Source: Gigaspora rosea
Taxonomy: Eukaryota; Glomeromycota; Glomeromycetes; Diversisporales; Gigasporaceae
DNA length: 64,000 nt
Reading direction: 5' to 3'
Assembly (NCBI GenBank): GCA_003550325.1
Contig: QKWP01000221.1
Coordinates: 152,425-216,424 of the forward strand
The position numbers were made by a program, and so were the translations under genes. The notes under the pieces are model-generated. The model did no database searches, was not told the DNA's origin, and saw only the letters and a program-made list of their open reading frames with translations. Positions 37,033-57,842 of the stretch are shown here, one piece after another. Position 1 is the stretch's first letter, and each line of letters starts with the position of its first letter.

Positions 37033-37603
37033 TCATTCCTGAGGCCAGTTCGGAACTGATCCATCAACGCCGTTTCCCCCAATCAAGATCACAAGAAATT
37101 TGACAAAATTCAGAGGCATAACTGGAAGCTGGTTTAGTACCTTGGGTAAGTTTCCTAATCTTGTTAGCTGCTGTTCTGGCTTTGTCAGTTTCTCCAAAAG
37201 TAGCTTCAAATTCCTTAATAAATTCATCCAGATCTCCGAGTAATGCTGACTCCGTTTCAAGAAGTGGAGCAAACCATGCAAGGGCAGGGCCGGTTAACAA
37301 ACTACTGATAAGGCCTACACGAGTTGAGTCATCTGAATAGCGATTCTGTTGCATTTGAATAACGAGTCGAACCTGATTGATGAACCCTCTAAATTTAGAA
37401 CGGGTTTCATCGAACTTATCAGGAAGACTGACTTTCGGTTCCCTTTGCTGATTAAAAATAGGAATTGCTTCTTGGACTTGAGGTTGATCTTGAGCTTGAA
37501 GTTGATCTAGGGCGTTCCGAAGTTCCAAACTCTTCTGTCGCAATGCCTGGTTCTCCTGTTGAATCTGATGCAATGCGGCTAAGATGTCATTAAGTTCGGC
37601 CAT
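37033..37603 (-). pseudogene. gag capsid region of the gypsy element
   Basis: The frame opens at 37603 (MAELNDILAALHQ) with a glutamine-rich coiled coil. A retrotransposon gag segment follows (VSLPDKFDETRSKFRGFINQ, later LTGPALAWFAPLLE). The main frame stops at about 37064 after a frame change near 37080; the continuation is readable in another frame down to about 37033. The capsid would package the element RNA; this copy is broken. Confidence 0.85.
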
Positions 37604-37705
37604 TCCTTGTGATATTAATTTTTTTTTTATTAATTTTATTTTTATTTTTATTTTTATCTCGAAAGTAGAAATTACTAGAGGGCAAGAGTTATAGCTTGAT
37701 CAAAC

Positions 37706-38072
37706 TGAAACAAGAACAAGTGAACACAGAATTTTGGGATTCAGAAAGTTTTATTTATTGATCAAGCTAAGTATAGTAGTTATACATTCATTGCTTTATA
37801 TACTAACAATAATTCCCTTCTCTTCCTTATACCCCTTACCTAATAATGATTACATTTGTTATGCGCATTACTATATACCATGACTAATGCTATGACTAAC
37901 TTATTACTATTGATAATAACCCTACTTAAGATCGGTAAGATCGGAATGAACTTCAAACCATGGGACGGAACTAGTCACGAGTCCGCGTCATGGTCTTGCA
38001 TCACGGGATTCGGCGTCACAGGTTGGATCGTTATGGGTTTCGTCGTTACGGGTAGTGGCTTTGCTTGTGACA
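37706..38072 (-). repeat. 5' LTR of the gypsy element
   Basis: Partner of 32778-33144, also 367 bp. It is followed by AAAAT at 38073-38077. A candidate start of the R region is the TAGCTTGATCAA word at about 37758-37769 on the complementary strand. Confidence 0.93.
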
Positions 38073-38077
38073 AAAAT

Positions 38078-39387
38078 AATGCATATACGATATATGTTAT
38101 TATATATATATATGGACATATGCTATTATATGTTACCTGCATGTAAATATGCATGAGACAATGCACGAGAAAACACATAAAATTGCACGTAAGTACATGC
38201 AGCATTGCACAGAATCCGCGCCCTTTTACGTGCCATGAACTTGCTTTCCCGTGCATTGTTCCGTGTATATTTACGTGCAGGTTTGTGTTGTCACATATTC
38301 AAACTTTTCCGTGTATTTCAGTATTATTCCGTGCTATAATTTCTCATAGGGCAAAGGGTTATTAAAGTTACAAGTCGAATTCAAAGATAAGTATAATTTC
38401 GTTATTTAGAAGAAAATATGATTTATTCAATGATAATAAGGAAATTCTTTATTATAATTCATAGAACTGATTTTTTTTCTGGCCCTCGAACTTGAGGCCT
38501 TTATATACATTTTTAATTCTATCTAGTTTTACACGGCTTGGACTACACTGCCTTAATACTCGCTACATTTACGCTCCACTGGCTACGTTCACGCTCCTTT
38601 GGCTACGTTTACGCTGCTGTTTTTACCCCACTATGAAGAGTCTTTCATTATTGGGGCTATGCATACGTTTGTGTTTTCTACCCGCCACACTACCTTAACT
38701 ACACTTACTTAGTGGGCTTTTCAGCCTATGTTGGCCCAACAGGCTCAAACGGCTGCGTATACATAGCCATCAAATGTCATTTCATATAATTAAGCCACCA
38801 AGCCACCAATTATTACCATTTAGTATAAGATATAAAATGTATAAGAATATTCTTATAATTTTACTAAATTAGGATGATCACGCTTTTCTATGAACTCGCG
38901 GAGAATATACTGTGTAGATAAAATTTATTAAAAAAAATATATACAAATTTTTAATTCATTACACTATATCAAAGCAACACGAATGTCAAATAAGATAGCT
39001 GTGCAACATAATTGCAGGAACAGGAATTTCTTGTCAATTCATTTTATGTTTAGCATACCTAAATGAATCTAACTATAAACCAATTCTTGGATTCATTATT
39101 GGCCCTAACCTCTGGCGCTTATATACTGTTGAACTGCAAATTTGGTAAAAAATATTCTGTCGATTTGTTTTTGTCATAATGTTCCGTGTCAGATAACTTT
39201 TCAATATTGATACAAAACCTGTTCACCATGCATATTGGCTTTAGGGGTTTCGACAGTTTTATAGCAAACAACAGGTTTGATAGATTTTACAGTTTTGATT
39301 TTGCTCAGAGGTTCAACAGTAGTTTTTTTTTAAAATTGATCTAAGTCGAATATGTCACTGTACTTCAATAATATAATTTAAGAATGA
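38078..39387. other. intergenic
   Basis: No gene recognised. It holds short repeated words (CGTGCA, GGCTACGTTTACGCT) and one copy of the AAGGTAGCTGCGCAA-type hairpin motif at 38991-39027. Confidence 0.5.
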
Positions 39388-39645
39388 AGTTTGCTATTTA
39401 TCGCTAGTGGTGATCATCACCAATGTATATTTTGTATCTTTAAATTTTTCTATGAAATCACCTTTGAGGCTCTAACAAAAAAATTTTCTCATAAAATTTT
39501 GTATAAACTATGCCCCCTGCCCCATCCCAGTTCTTACCCTAACCCTAATATTAATCAAATTTTAATTTTTATTTCAGCAAAAAACTTTTATTAATTTTTG
39601 TTAATCACTGGTGATAATCACCGCTGGCAATAAGTAGTAATTTTC
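39388..39645. mobile_element. MITE with CTAGTGGTGATCATCACCA-type ends
   Basis: TTGCTATTTATCGCTAGTGG at the left answers CCGCTGGCAATAAGTAGTAA at the right in reverse complement. Each end also contains a small internal palindrome (GGTGATCATCACC). The interior includes CCCTAACCCTAAT. Confidence 0.6.
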
Positions 39646-39868
39646 TTTAAGAATAGCGTATTATAATAATAGCATATTCATTAAGTTTCTTACTCTCTTA
39701 AATGCATGCAAATCATTTAAAACTGTTCATCTGAATTTTCTTAATTTCTATAATTTCGATTCAACTAAATAAATTATAATTCATAGAAATGTATTTGATA
39801 TCCACATGAGAATCTTCGTTAAACTTTTATTAAAAAATAACTAGTATTAGTCTATGGTAATACTAAAG

Positions 39869-40092
39869 TTAGACCGTTCAAAGTTGAATAGTCAGTTAAA
39901 CGTCATTCCCCATCTCTCCCCCGAAATTAAATAAGCCAATCACAATACAGGAAAATTGTCAATAATCATGTGATTAAAATTGACCAATAAGATTTAATCA
40001 AATATTCTGTGGCATATATGTGTTTGTCTAAATCCCCGCGCCTGAACACAAAATATTGACGTTAACCAACTAATCAACTTTGAACGGCCTTA
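39869..40092. mobile_element. MITE with GACCGTTCAAAGTTGA ends, possible TTA target duplication
   Basis: TTAGACCGTTCAAAGTTGAA at the left is the near reverse complement of ATCAACTTTGAACGGCCTTAA at the right, with pairing continued through TCAGTTAAACGTCA. The interior is noncoding. Confidence 0.7.
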
Positions 40093-42122
40093 AGTTAGTA
40101 TGCAGCAGAATTAGATCATATGTGCTATGTTGATTTAACACTCCTCTTGTAATCAACCGTATAGCCGCGAAATAACGCAACTGTACAAGTAAAAATGTAA
40201 TTTTTTTATTTAAATGATTGGAGTGCGTAAGAGTAAAACCAAGAAATAAATATTTGCCCCTAAAAATTAGCAATACCATTCTAAATTATCAAAACGTCAA
40301 TCATCAATTTTTTAGAGGCCAAATTTTAATTTCCTTGGTTTTCACTCTCAAGCAATCATTGGATGACTACATACAGGCAAAATTTCCATCGATTGCTAGA
40401 AAGTGTAACGAATGAGTTTTTTGTTTGGATTCCGTGGAAACGCTACAGGATATTTTCTATATGTTATGCTTAGATCCCGCGGCGTAGCTACAGGTTATAT
40501 ATGCTTAGGTCTCGTGGTAAGTTACAGTTACTTTTGCAGAAAATATGTAAAGAAAATTAAATCAAAGAAGCAGCCAACTGTGCATCCAACCAAATGTTAG
40601 ATTTTGTGGGTCATTGAACATTCATGTAAACCATACTCTCCATTTTCGCTTAAGGAAAATTCTATCCGTATGCTTATTGTCCAAAGCGTAACGAGAACTC
40701 TATGATAGACAGTTGACATTTGAATCCGTTCACGTGATCATTGATTTGCCAATTAACTACAGTATAGATATCGACACGATTTAGCCTGATGCTTATTAAC
40801 TGTTATTCTTGGCTTCGGATAGTTTTCCTAGATGTGCGCTGTTCAATAGAAAAGAGGGAAATCTCTTTATAAATCTTGTCAAATTGGCCAGATTTAAAAA
40901 GAGATTTCCCGCTCATATACGTGTATATTACACCAGCACAGTGCGTCAACAAACCTACATAGCTCACCCAAAAAAATTTTTCGATCATGAGACTTTTTGT
41001 GCCGCAAACCAATTGAATTTTAGGATCAGGTGTAATGTAAAAAAATCGCGCTTTTTATGATTTTTCATAAGAATATTTCTAACTATAACCAGTGGTGACA
41101 GTGTGGTGACTGTCACCACCATTTTGTGTAACCAAAAAATTTAATTTATTAACAAATAACTATAATAATTAAATTAAAAACACATTTATTATGCGATTAA
41201 TACTGTATACTTTTTTCATCTTTTTTATGTAATACGACTATAATATGCATTTATTAAAAATTTCTAGGCAATAAATATATCACGAAACATAACAATTAAT
41301 TTGTTACGATCAGCAACACCTATAGGATAAGCAAAGCAATATAAGTCTGGAACTACAAATCTTTGCATATGCTGAGTATAGAGAGTGTGTACTTATTATT
41401 AAGTCCCAAGCTTGGGACTGGGTTAAAGTGCACTTAAGAAGTGTGTGCACTTAGAGAGGTCTGAATGTATTTGTTAACATATATCCTATTTAAGGTAAAA
41501 TAAGGTGCTTCTTAATTATCTTCTGAATTATTTCATGGATTACTAATTACTTTGAAACTTTATAAAATAATAAATAAACTTTCTAATTTTTTGTCTCACA
41601 CTCTAGGAATTCATTTTTATGGCTTTGAATTCAACCTTGTAATAGAAATTATTACTTTAATAGACTTTTTTATGATAAGATGATTTTTAAAAATTAGCCA
41701 ATTACAATAAAGCCTGGTATACTTATATATGCTATTATTAAACTATTTTTTTTATTTGTTTATTATTTTATATAGATATATTTTTATATTGTTTTATTAT
41801 ACATGATTTAACAAAGCATTTATATTTTAATGTTGATTATCCTTCACTTTGTTAGCAATTATAATTGAATTTTGTTGTTAAAACAATAGCAGAATTAGTT
41901 ATTAGTAATCTATAAAATTATGGTATTATCAAATACTATAAATGCCATATAAACTTATTTAATACAAGTATAATTATAGCTCAAAAATTGCGAAACCAAT
42001 TTAATAACAATTTTATAAATCAAAACTTAGTGATTGTGTAATTGCATAAAATTGAGTTTTTGTAGAAAAAACTACTACAGTCTAACCTTTCTATATTCAC
42101 ACTCATATAATCACACCTTATA
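40093..42122. other. intergenic with short palindromes
   Basis: Open frames at 40218-40600 and 40809-41060 match nothing I know and overlap frames on the other strand. Small palindromes occur at 41092-41118 (GGTGACAGTGTGGTGACTGTCACC) and 41406-41415 (CAAGCTTGGG). No supported gene. Confidence 0.45.
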
Positions 42123-42284
42123 CAGTTGGACCTTCCCAATCTAGTATATATGGTCAACAAGTTTATTAGATTTGAAATATTATAAACTATTAGATTCATA
42201 TAGCAGAAACAGTTAGTAAATTAATTCTTAATAAGTTTTGCCAGGTTATTAGTTTTGACAGAATCTGTTTGGAAGGTTCAACTG
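42123..42284. mobile_element. TA-flanked MITE, CAGTTGG family
   Basis: The left CAGTTGGACCTTCC and right GGAAGGTTCAACTG ends are inverted and flanked by TA. It shares subterminal sequence with the 6481-7477 element. Confidence 0.75.
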
Positions 42285-42322
42285 TATAAGCACTCCAATA
42301 TTGTGCAATAGACTTAAATATA

Positions 42323-42512
42323 CAGTCAACTCTCTCTAATCTGACTCCTCTCTAATCTGAACACTATTAAACTCTTTTTAACCAAACAAAATTGTAAATT
42401 TTATTATGAAGTTTGAATTAGCCATATATAACTTTTGAAAACTAAACTTTTTCAAATTTTTATATAGTAAAAATCAGCATACTGGTATTCAGAATAAAGA
42501 GAGTTAACTTTA
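42323..42512. mobile_element. MITE with CAGTCAACTCTCTCTAATCTG ends
   Basis: The left end AGTCAACTCTCTCTAATCTG pairs imperfectly with the right CAGAATAAAGAGAGTTAACT. Probably another mariner/pogo-like nonautonomous element. Confidence 0.55.
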
Positions 42513-43441
42513 GTAAAAAAAACTTATTATAGCCACAAATCACTTTAATTACTATTACCTTAAAAATTTAATTTTTTATTAATTTATTAATAATAAAAAA
42601 AAGTCTATTTGTAACAGCCTGTTACATATTTATTTGTAACAGTCAATAAGGCCATATTAATATTAAAGTAGGGTAAAGTTAAAGTTAGGGTCAAGATTAA
42701 TACAGAATTGCATGAGGATTATTTTTTGTTATAAGTATAATAAAGGTTAAATTTTGAGCTATAAATGTGTAACAATAGATTTGTCCTAATAATAAACCTT
42801 TGTTATAACCACATAAATATAGATTAAAAAATTTGATTGGCCAATATTCATAACCTTGCATATTTAAAATTTTCTATTAAAAATTCTTAAAGGTTTGAAT
42901 TTGGATGTAACTACCAAAATGTTTATCTCAATAAGATAATTCTAATGAGCCCAAGATTATTAAAATCTAATCACAAGTTTCTTAGATCATTAAGAATTTG
43001 TGTCACTTCACATGTTTAAGAATTGATTAAATTTAAATATCTGAGTGAAAAATCTTTAACGATCTCAGGATTCTGTAATTAGATTTGAACGATTTTAGAC
43101 TCATTAAAATCTCTGCATTGTGTTGAGCACTAGTAGTTGCTTTATCCAATTTGGGCTATTGGATCAAAAGTTATTCACTTTCAAACATATTATACTAGAA
43201 AAACAGAAACTGTTAATGTCCGGAGCTAGGCATTTATTTTTGGCTTTTAGCTAAAAATAGAGCCGATGAATTAGATAAATTGATGATCATCTGAATAAAA
43301 GATAAAAGTATTAACGATACCCAATACCATGATCTCTATGAAATTTATCATACCTGCATTTAAATGTAATTGTCAACTTCGATCATGGGCAATCTGCATA
43401 TTTCCGCGTATGGCTCATACTGTATATTAGATCTACAAATC

Positions 43442-43575
43442 ATCGGTGTTGTTAAATGAACATGTTAATTGGTAATTGTCGCATATTTTTATTATGCTAT
43501 TTATTACCTGAACAATAAATTATACAATAAAAAGATGCGACAACCAATGAACATGTTCATTAACAGCACTGATTG
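43442..43575. mobile_element. small foldback element
   Basis: ATCGGTGTTGTTAAATGAAC and following ATTGTCGCAT are mirrored by ATGCGACAACCAATGAACAT and TTAACAGCACTGAT. Confidence 0.65.
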
Positions 43576-44979
43576 TCCTGCATACGTATTCGTTACAGCG
43601 GCATCTAAAAATGTCACGCGACGCGTACGATTTTAATATATATATAACGAATTATAATTTTTCTTAGGCTCATTTCCGGAGTTTTCGTATTGTCATAATT
43701 AAATGATCATTAGATATAAACATAATGCAATAAAAAATTAATGTTTTAACTTAAATATCATACCATTCTAAATTAATTTTTTTTTATAATTAAATGAAAT
43801 TGGGTTATTACGTTTTATGATGTGATATAATTTATATAGATAAATAAAAATGCAAACTTTCAATTGAATTAAAGATACGATCTCAATTACTAGATTACAA
43901 CAGCCACCTTATTGGCTCTGTACGAAGTTGTTTTTTTATTAAATCTATGTGGATATACAAGTTTATATAAATTTTATATAAATATTATAAAAATTTAATA
44001 CAATAATTTTTATATATTTAATATAGAATTTGTGAAAATTTATTTGAACTTATATAAACATAACTATATAAAAAAATTATATAAATGTTATAAACATTAT
44101 AAACAATATATCAGGAACGAATGCATACCAGAAACGAATGGTTTATATGGTGAGTTAAGTGATGATGTCCGCAAAATCTTAGATCTGATGGTCCGCGTGA
44201 CTTTGTTTATTTTTCACGTAAAAAATTCATCACGATTTGTATTGTACCTTATTATTTAGCCAAAATAAGCCACAAATATTCTAATAAATCTAAGCCATAT
44301 ATCAATGCGTACGTACACACAATGCATGACAGATAATCGTTACATATACTTTGTACATGCGTGCGTATATACTGACATAACTGCTATTGCTTTTAAAGTA
44401 AACTCTTGAGCATATATTATTTTTCAGTCCTTTATCACTTTTATATTATATTAGCGTTTTCCTCTAAAATCCTGTTGACTGTCAAAATATTTTTTTGGTT
44501 TAATGAGGCTTACGAGCATAACGACAATTGAATATGGCTTATGAACGCAATGAATAATCTGATAAATGTTTTATTGGTATCAATATATGTTTTTCAAATA
44601 AAAAAGGTTTAGCGTTATAATTTAAGCATTATAAATTCTAGTTTAACACCAGAATTTATTTTTAATTTTCCTTATTAAATATGAGTTAAAGCGCATGGCA
44701 TTGAATTAGGGGTGTGCTATTTATTATGTATTGTCTTTTCATCAGAAGATCAACCACAATACTGATGCGATATACTGTGATCTTCCTCCCTCTTTCCCAA
44801 AAAAACTTCTTAATATATAGCTAATTTAGGTGTATTCACATAAAAAAGAAAAGGTATTCTATTCTATATAACATAAACTGCTCATTCTAAAAATTTTATT
44901 TGTTTATCGTCATTAGGAATTATTCATTAATATATTACTTTTGTTCTCTCACCTAAGTGCTGAAACGGTAGACATCAAA
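43576..44979. other. upstream region of the microexon membrane-protein gene
   Basis: No other gene recognised. The last few hundred bases include pyrimidine runs (TCTTCCTCCCTCTTTCCC at about 44779-44798) that could belong to a promoter or 5' leader. No defined promoter element can be claimed. Confidence 0.4.
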
Positions 44980-53386
<8,407 letters not shown>

Positions 53387-54129
53387 ATTAATTTTATAAT
53401 TGGTCAATCTTATAAATTTATAAAGTTTTTAATTTTGAGCTTTAATGTCATAGAAATGTTATTTTATTTTAAAGAATTTACTTTAGAATAAGACAATATG
53501 AGAAATACATAAATACAAATTTTAAATATTTATTATCCAAACTTTTGAAAAATTCGCGATGTATAAATTAATTATCGTACAATTGAATTACAGTAATTGT
53601 GTTATGATTTAGTTCGTTTTTTTTTTCAAATCAGTTTTTAGAAATTATGGATGCAGATAAATAGACTTTAAAGTCGAATAAAAAACTCGCGAAATTTTAA
53701 TTGAAAAATAAAATTGTTATATAACTAAACAAGTTGTTTGCTAAATATTATATTAAGTTTAATCAAATTTTATAATCACAGTAATTGTAATGCTTGTAAT
53801 TATTCAAATTGACTTTATTTAATTAAAATCTTAAATACTTGAAATAAATACTATACTCACATGTTATTAACATGTTTACATTGATTAGTCGTGAATTATT
53901 AAAGCTTTTTTTAAAGTACGTAATTAGAATAAAGATTTATAGTAGCATAATATATTAGATACAGCATAATAAACATAAACCTTAGAGATAAATACAGAGT
54001 TTTAAATAATTTTACTTTTATACTTATTATTGAATTGTATGCAATTTATTATTGTTACATTATGAATATCAATACAGACAATCCAAATGACTTATTTCGA
54101 AGATTTAAAATTTATATTCACCAGAATTT
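53387..54129. other. 3' flank of the microexon gene
   Basis: AT-rich DNA without a recognised gene. The array pattern has ended here; no further acceptor-3 nt-donor units were seen. Confidence 0.5.
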
Positions 54130-54350
54130 TCGTTTCCATTCATAAATAAATTGTCAGACAAAGATGAATTGTGTTTTTGACGTATATCAACTCTATTGTA
54201 ATACAATCAATATTTTCTGCAGATATCTTTTCGAGTTCGTCCAAAATTGTATTCAAAATTTGTCGTTCATTGGGATCAAGCGACTAACATTTAACAAAGA
54301 GATCAGCATAAGCAGGAGTTGTACCATCAACAAATCAGTTACGTACGGAG
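54130..54350 (-). pseudogene. remnant of a protein-kinase C-lobe
   Basis: On the minus strand, just below 54340, a frame reads VDGTTPAYADLFVKC, then a stop, then SLDPNERQILNTILDELEK. In related kinases a tryptophan stands between C and S/N in the pattern KCW...DP..RP, so TGG has probably become TAG. No upstream kinase lobe was found next to it. Judged a dead fragment. Confidence 0.6.
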
Positions 54351-54741
54351 TTTGAATCATTTATTCCGTACTGATATAGTTAATGTAATGCGACTAATTA
54401 TTTTATTTTTAATAACAATACTTTCATTGAAATATAAAAAAAATGCTTTTGCAAATCTAATATATAAATTAATACCAAATGTTGTTTATCTTGCGCACAA
54501 CAAAAGTAGTTGATACTTTCGAAAATAAAAATAATCCATGCATTTTATGCTTGGAGCATCCGAATAAAGGAAACATGAAGAGCAAACAATAGATAATTCA
54601 ACAAGAATCACAAAAATGTTGTAGAGCCGGGAAAGTTTGAAAATATCATGGAAGCTGAAAACAAAAATAAAAATAACGGACAAATTAATCTAAAAATATT
54701 AATAAGGTATATTATAAATCATCTGCCGATTTATTTTATTT

Positions 54742-55340
54742 CACTGTCACGTGATTTTGTGTGGCGCAAATAGGGTGTCCAGGATTATGATTTAACAATT
54801 TTTCACATCGCATATGCTTCGCATAATCGAGCAAAAAAAACGCGTGAATCACGTAAATAAAATATGACTGGTTGTTGGAAGTATGTTAATTTCATTCGGA
54901 TTTGACAGAAAGTAAGTTCCTATGTAAAATATAAATGAACTTAAATACGAGCATAGTTGAGGTAAAATTTTTGGCAAATGTCCGAAAAATTCCGAAGAAT
55001 AGAACTAATTACATATAGAGTACAATAAAAAAAATCGTATAATCGATCGAAAAATTTTCGCGCCTGCATAATTTACCTCATCGCATCACATAATCCTGGA
55101 CACCCTAGGCGCAAACCAATAGCAGGTCACGTCTTGATGTAACGTAACACAAGCGGAAGCGTTCGCTTTTTCAAAAATCCCCATTTCCCTAAAATTTGCA
55201 TAAGAAATTACCTTTCGCGCCTTAACAAAAAATTCCTTGAGCAATTTTACTAACATGTCTTGCTAGCATCACGCCCTATAGGAACCCTAACCCTAACTTA
55301 AACGAACTAGAGGTTTTTTGGCCATAGTCACGTGACAGTG
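54742..55340. mobile_element. MITE with CACTGTCACGTGA ends, copy 2, interrupted by a hAT-type MITE
   Basis: The inverted ends CACTGTCACGTGA and TCACGTGACAGTG enclose the same interior as the 30.6-30.9 kb copy (ACCAATAGCAGGTCACG, AACACAAGCGGAAG, CCCTAACCCTAAC). The 337-bp element at 54771-55107 is inserted near its left end. Confidence 0.8.
54771..55107. mobile_element. 337-bp hAT-like MITE with 8-bp target duplication
   Basis: The ends TAGGGTGTCCAGGATTATG and CATAATCCTGGACACCCTA are near-perfect inverted repeats. The flanks GGCGCAAA (54763-54770 and 55108-55115) are an exact 8-bp duplication, the usual size for hAT elements. The uninterrupted site is seen in the copy at 30.6 kb (GTGGCGCAAACC), which confirms the insertion. 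The interior is noncoding. Confidence 0.9.
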
Positions 55341-56165
55341 AAAAAGTGACGGCGATCCTGGGGAAGATGCTATCTCAAAGTAAAAGTACAATTACACCAT
55401 TAACATGTGAAATCATACGCCCAATCAAAAGCAAGATTTAGATGACACCATTCTAGATGGTGGCTAACCATACTCTGTTATGCAAGCATGAAACAATTGT
55501 TTAATCACGACAGTATTGTGTGTCGATTTGTAACAAAATTTTTTACGGTAAATCATGAATCAACAAATATTGAGAGTTTACAGCGGTTACAGCAGATCAT
55601 TGCATTTTCCTGACACGTTTCTTGTTAATTTATTAAATTCGAAATTGGCATTTCATTTTGTTAGATATTTGAAATAAACTTCAAATTTGGCATATTTCAA
55701 ATAAAACAGCTTCATATTAGCACTTGTAGCCAAATTCGGAAATGAGTAAAGTGATGGCTCTTTGTGCTTCATATAGAATCCGGATTCAATAATTGGATTT
55801 ATCCAGATTCGGATTGCATCCGGATACACAAAGTAGGATCCGAATTTAATCCGGATGGCCCTTAAAGAATAGGATCGAAACAATAATAGACAATCAATTT
55901 ACAGACAACACTACTTTACAACGGTTAATTTACAAACAAATTCATTTTGTAGATAATATGTTTCGAGATTTTTTTTAAATTACACCAATTACAAATTTAA
56001 ATCCCTTACAAAAATAACAAGAATTAACAAACTTATCTGTGAATTAATCAACTATAAAATAGCCTTTCCTGTAATTTATTGCGGTTTGCGAAATTATGTG
56101 AAATTTGCAATTTAGATCTTAAGACTATCGATAGAGAATAGTTCGCATCTCGTTCCATACGATAT
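55341..56165. other. intergenic
   Basis: No gene seen. A cluster of CCGGAT words at about 55785-55857 (AATCCGGAT, ATCCGGATAC, AATTTAATCCGGATGG) forms a small local repeat. Confidence 0.45.
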
Positions 56166-56420
56166 AAGGCGGGACCAACTGGATTCTGTGTTTTACATTA
56201 CCCCACCCTCAGAGTCCCCCTCTCCCTCATAGTAAAAAAAATTTAGATAAGTATACATAAGACTACGGGAAATTTCGGAAAATTTTATACAGTCACGGAA
56301 CAATTCGGAGTTTTTTTTTGAAAAAAAATTTTTTAAAATTTTATTACATGAACCACCCACTCCCCCACCCCCTCTTCCGGTGGGGAGAGTAAAACACAGA
56401 ATACAGTTGGTCTCGCCTAA
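56166..56420. mobile_element. MITE with TAAGGCGGGACCAACTGG ends
   Basis: TAAGGCGGGACCAACTGGAT, then TCTGTGTTTTAC, is mirrored by GTAAAACACAGAATACAGTT and GGTCTCGCCTAA. The interior is noncoding with C-rich and poly-T stretches. Confidence 0.8.
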
Positions 56421-56731
56421 TTATGATCCATGATATATTAACGTATTCTCTATATAATACTAATAATACTGCATTAAGCTCAGTATTTATTGCCATTTTT
56501 TATTATATCGCAATAATTTTTAGACATACTAAACAATATCGGACATGTTCTATAAAAAGATATTTTGATATTGATATGAATAAGCTTTCTGTGCCATTTT
56601 TACCATATCCTATATTTTTGGACTAATTTTACGTATTATAAAGATTTATATGATCTACTATATGTTTTTGTTTCAAATAAGAATAACTTTTATTAATTTA
56701 AATTTCCGGTATTTTTAATTCATGTAATTTA

Positions 56732-57842
56732 CTACCTATAAAAAAAGATTATCAAGCAATGCAGAATAGAGTAATATAAATTATTAAATAAACCAAACTT
56801 ATAATTACCTTGATATTTATAACTACTATTAAATGAAATAAAACTGCTTCTATAATTTGATTCATTATCTATTGGCATATCTTCATTTTTTATATTTTGT
56901 AATTTTTTATCAGATTCAGATAATTCTAATAAAATAGTTTCGTTACTCTGCCATTCTGCAAAAATATCATAAATTTCTTTTGCAGTTGGTCGTTTTTTTG
57001 GATCCACATTCCAACATTTCTTCATTAAATCCATATAGCATGTTGCTGTATTTTCATAAATATATGGCCGTAAACCATTACATACTTGTAATTGGAATTG
57101 TAATGCTGATTTCTGGTCACAAGGAACAGGTTTACCGTATAAAATTTCCCACAAAATTATACCAAATGAATAAATATCAGATTCTTTAGTATATGGATGT
57201 TTGTTCAAGACTTCAGGAGAAATATATGGTAAAACTCCATAAATTCCATCGGAATTTAATTTTGAAGCAATATTAGCTGTTACCGAAAGCCTTAAATCTG
57301 CGATGTATGCACTTTTTAAACTATTTAATAAAATATTTCCACTATGTAAATCACGATGAATAAGATCATGAGAATGAATTATCAGAAGATCATATGCAAT
57401 ACATTGTAATAGATTTAATTTATCTCTCCAATCCATTTGTGCAATGACATGTAGATTTTTTCGCAAGCAACCTTTTAAAGCACATTCCATGACAAGAAAA
57501 TAATCTTTAGAGTCTTTATCTTTTGATACACCGAAACAACTCAAAAAAGTTGGATCTTTGAGACCGAGATCACAATATGCTTTTAACTTATTATTAAAGG
57601 AAATATATATTTTAATTGTTAAATTTAACTATAAATCATGAAATATATAATTGTCAAAAATAATTAACAAAGATTACCTCTCTTATAAATTCTTTATTAT
57701 AATTGTTTGATGCATGAAATAATTTCAGTGCAACAGGTCTGCATACAAATTTAAATTTATCCAACCATTCAGCACGGTATATAGTTGCAAAACCACCTTT
57801 ACCAATAATTTTAAAATTTTTAAATTCATTTAAAAAATCCAA
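56732..57842 (-). CDS. TKL-like protein kinase, two or three exons
   Basis: Exon 1 runs from the ATG at 57842 to 57678 (MDFLNEFKNFKIIGKGGFAT). A GT-AG intron follows, and exon 2 starts at 57586 (LKAYCDLGLKDP). Motifs in order: glycine loop GKGGFATIYRAEW, ATP-site lysine in PVALKLF, catalytic loop HRDLHSGNILL, then ADLRLS where ADFGLS is expected, YISPEVL, and the C-lobe CWNVDPKKRP. The DFG phenylalanine-glycine is replaced by Leu-Arg. The metal-binding Asp is kept, but the glycine loss may impair activity. A possible donor near the end (CAAGGTAATT, about 56810) may lead to a short last exon; without it the frame ends at 56732. There is no extra N-terminal domain, so it is a minimal kinase. 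Confidence 0.85.

Larger units (their letters stand above)
32778..38072 (-). mobile_element. full-length but decayed Ty3/gypsy (chromovirus-type) LTR retrotransposon
   Basis: Two 367-bp LTRs (32778-33144 and 37706-38072) are very similar. In element orientation they start TGTCACAAGCAA and end CTTGTTTCA. The element is flanked by the 5-bp direct repeat AAAAT (32773-32777 and 38073-38077), a target-site duplication. The order on the minus strand is gag, zinc knuckle, protease, reverse transcriptase, RNase H, integrase, chromodomain, the Ty3/gypsy order. Frames are broken in several places, so this copy is not autonomous. Next to the 5' LTR, the primer-binding position reads TTGATCAAGCTA, which is complementary to TAGCTTGATCAA inside the LTR, as in self-priming Tf1/sushi elements. 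Confidence 0.95.

Noticed and set aside
54895..54925. Isolated acceptor-3 nt-donor (GACAG AAA GTAAGT)
   Set aside because: A single occurrence inside a hAT-like MITE, with no neighbouring units; expected by chance in AT-rich DNA.
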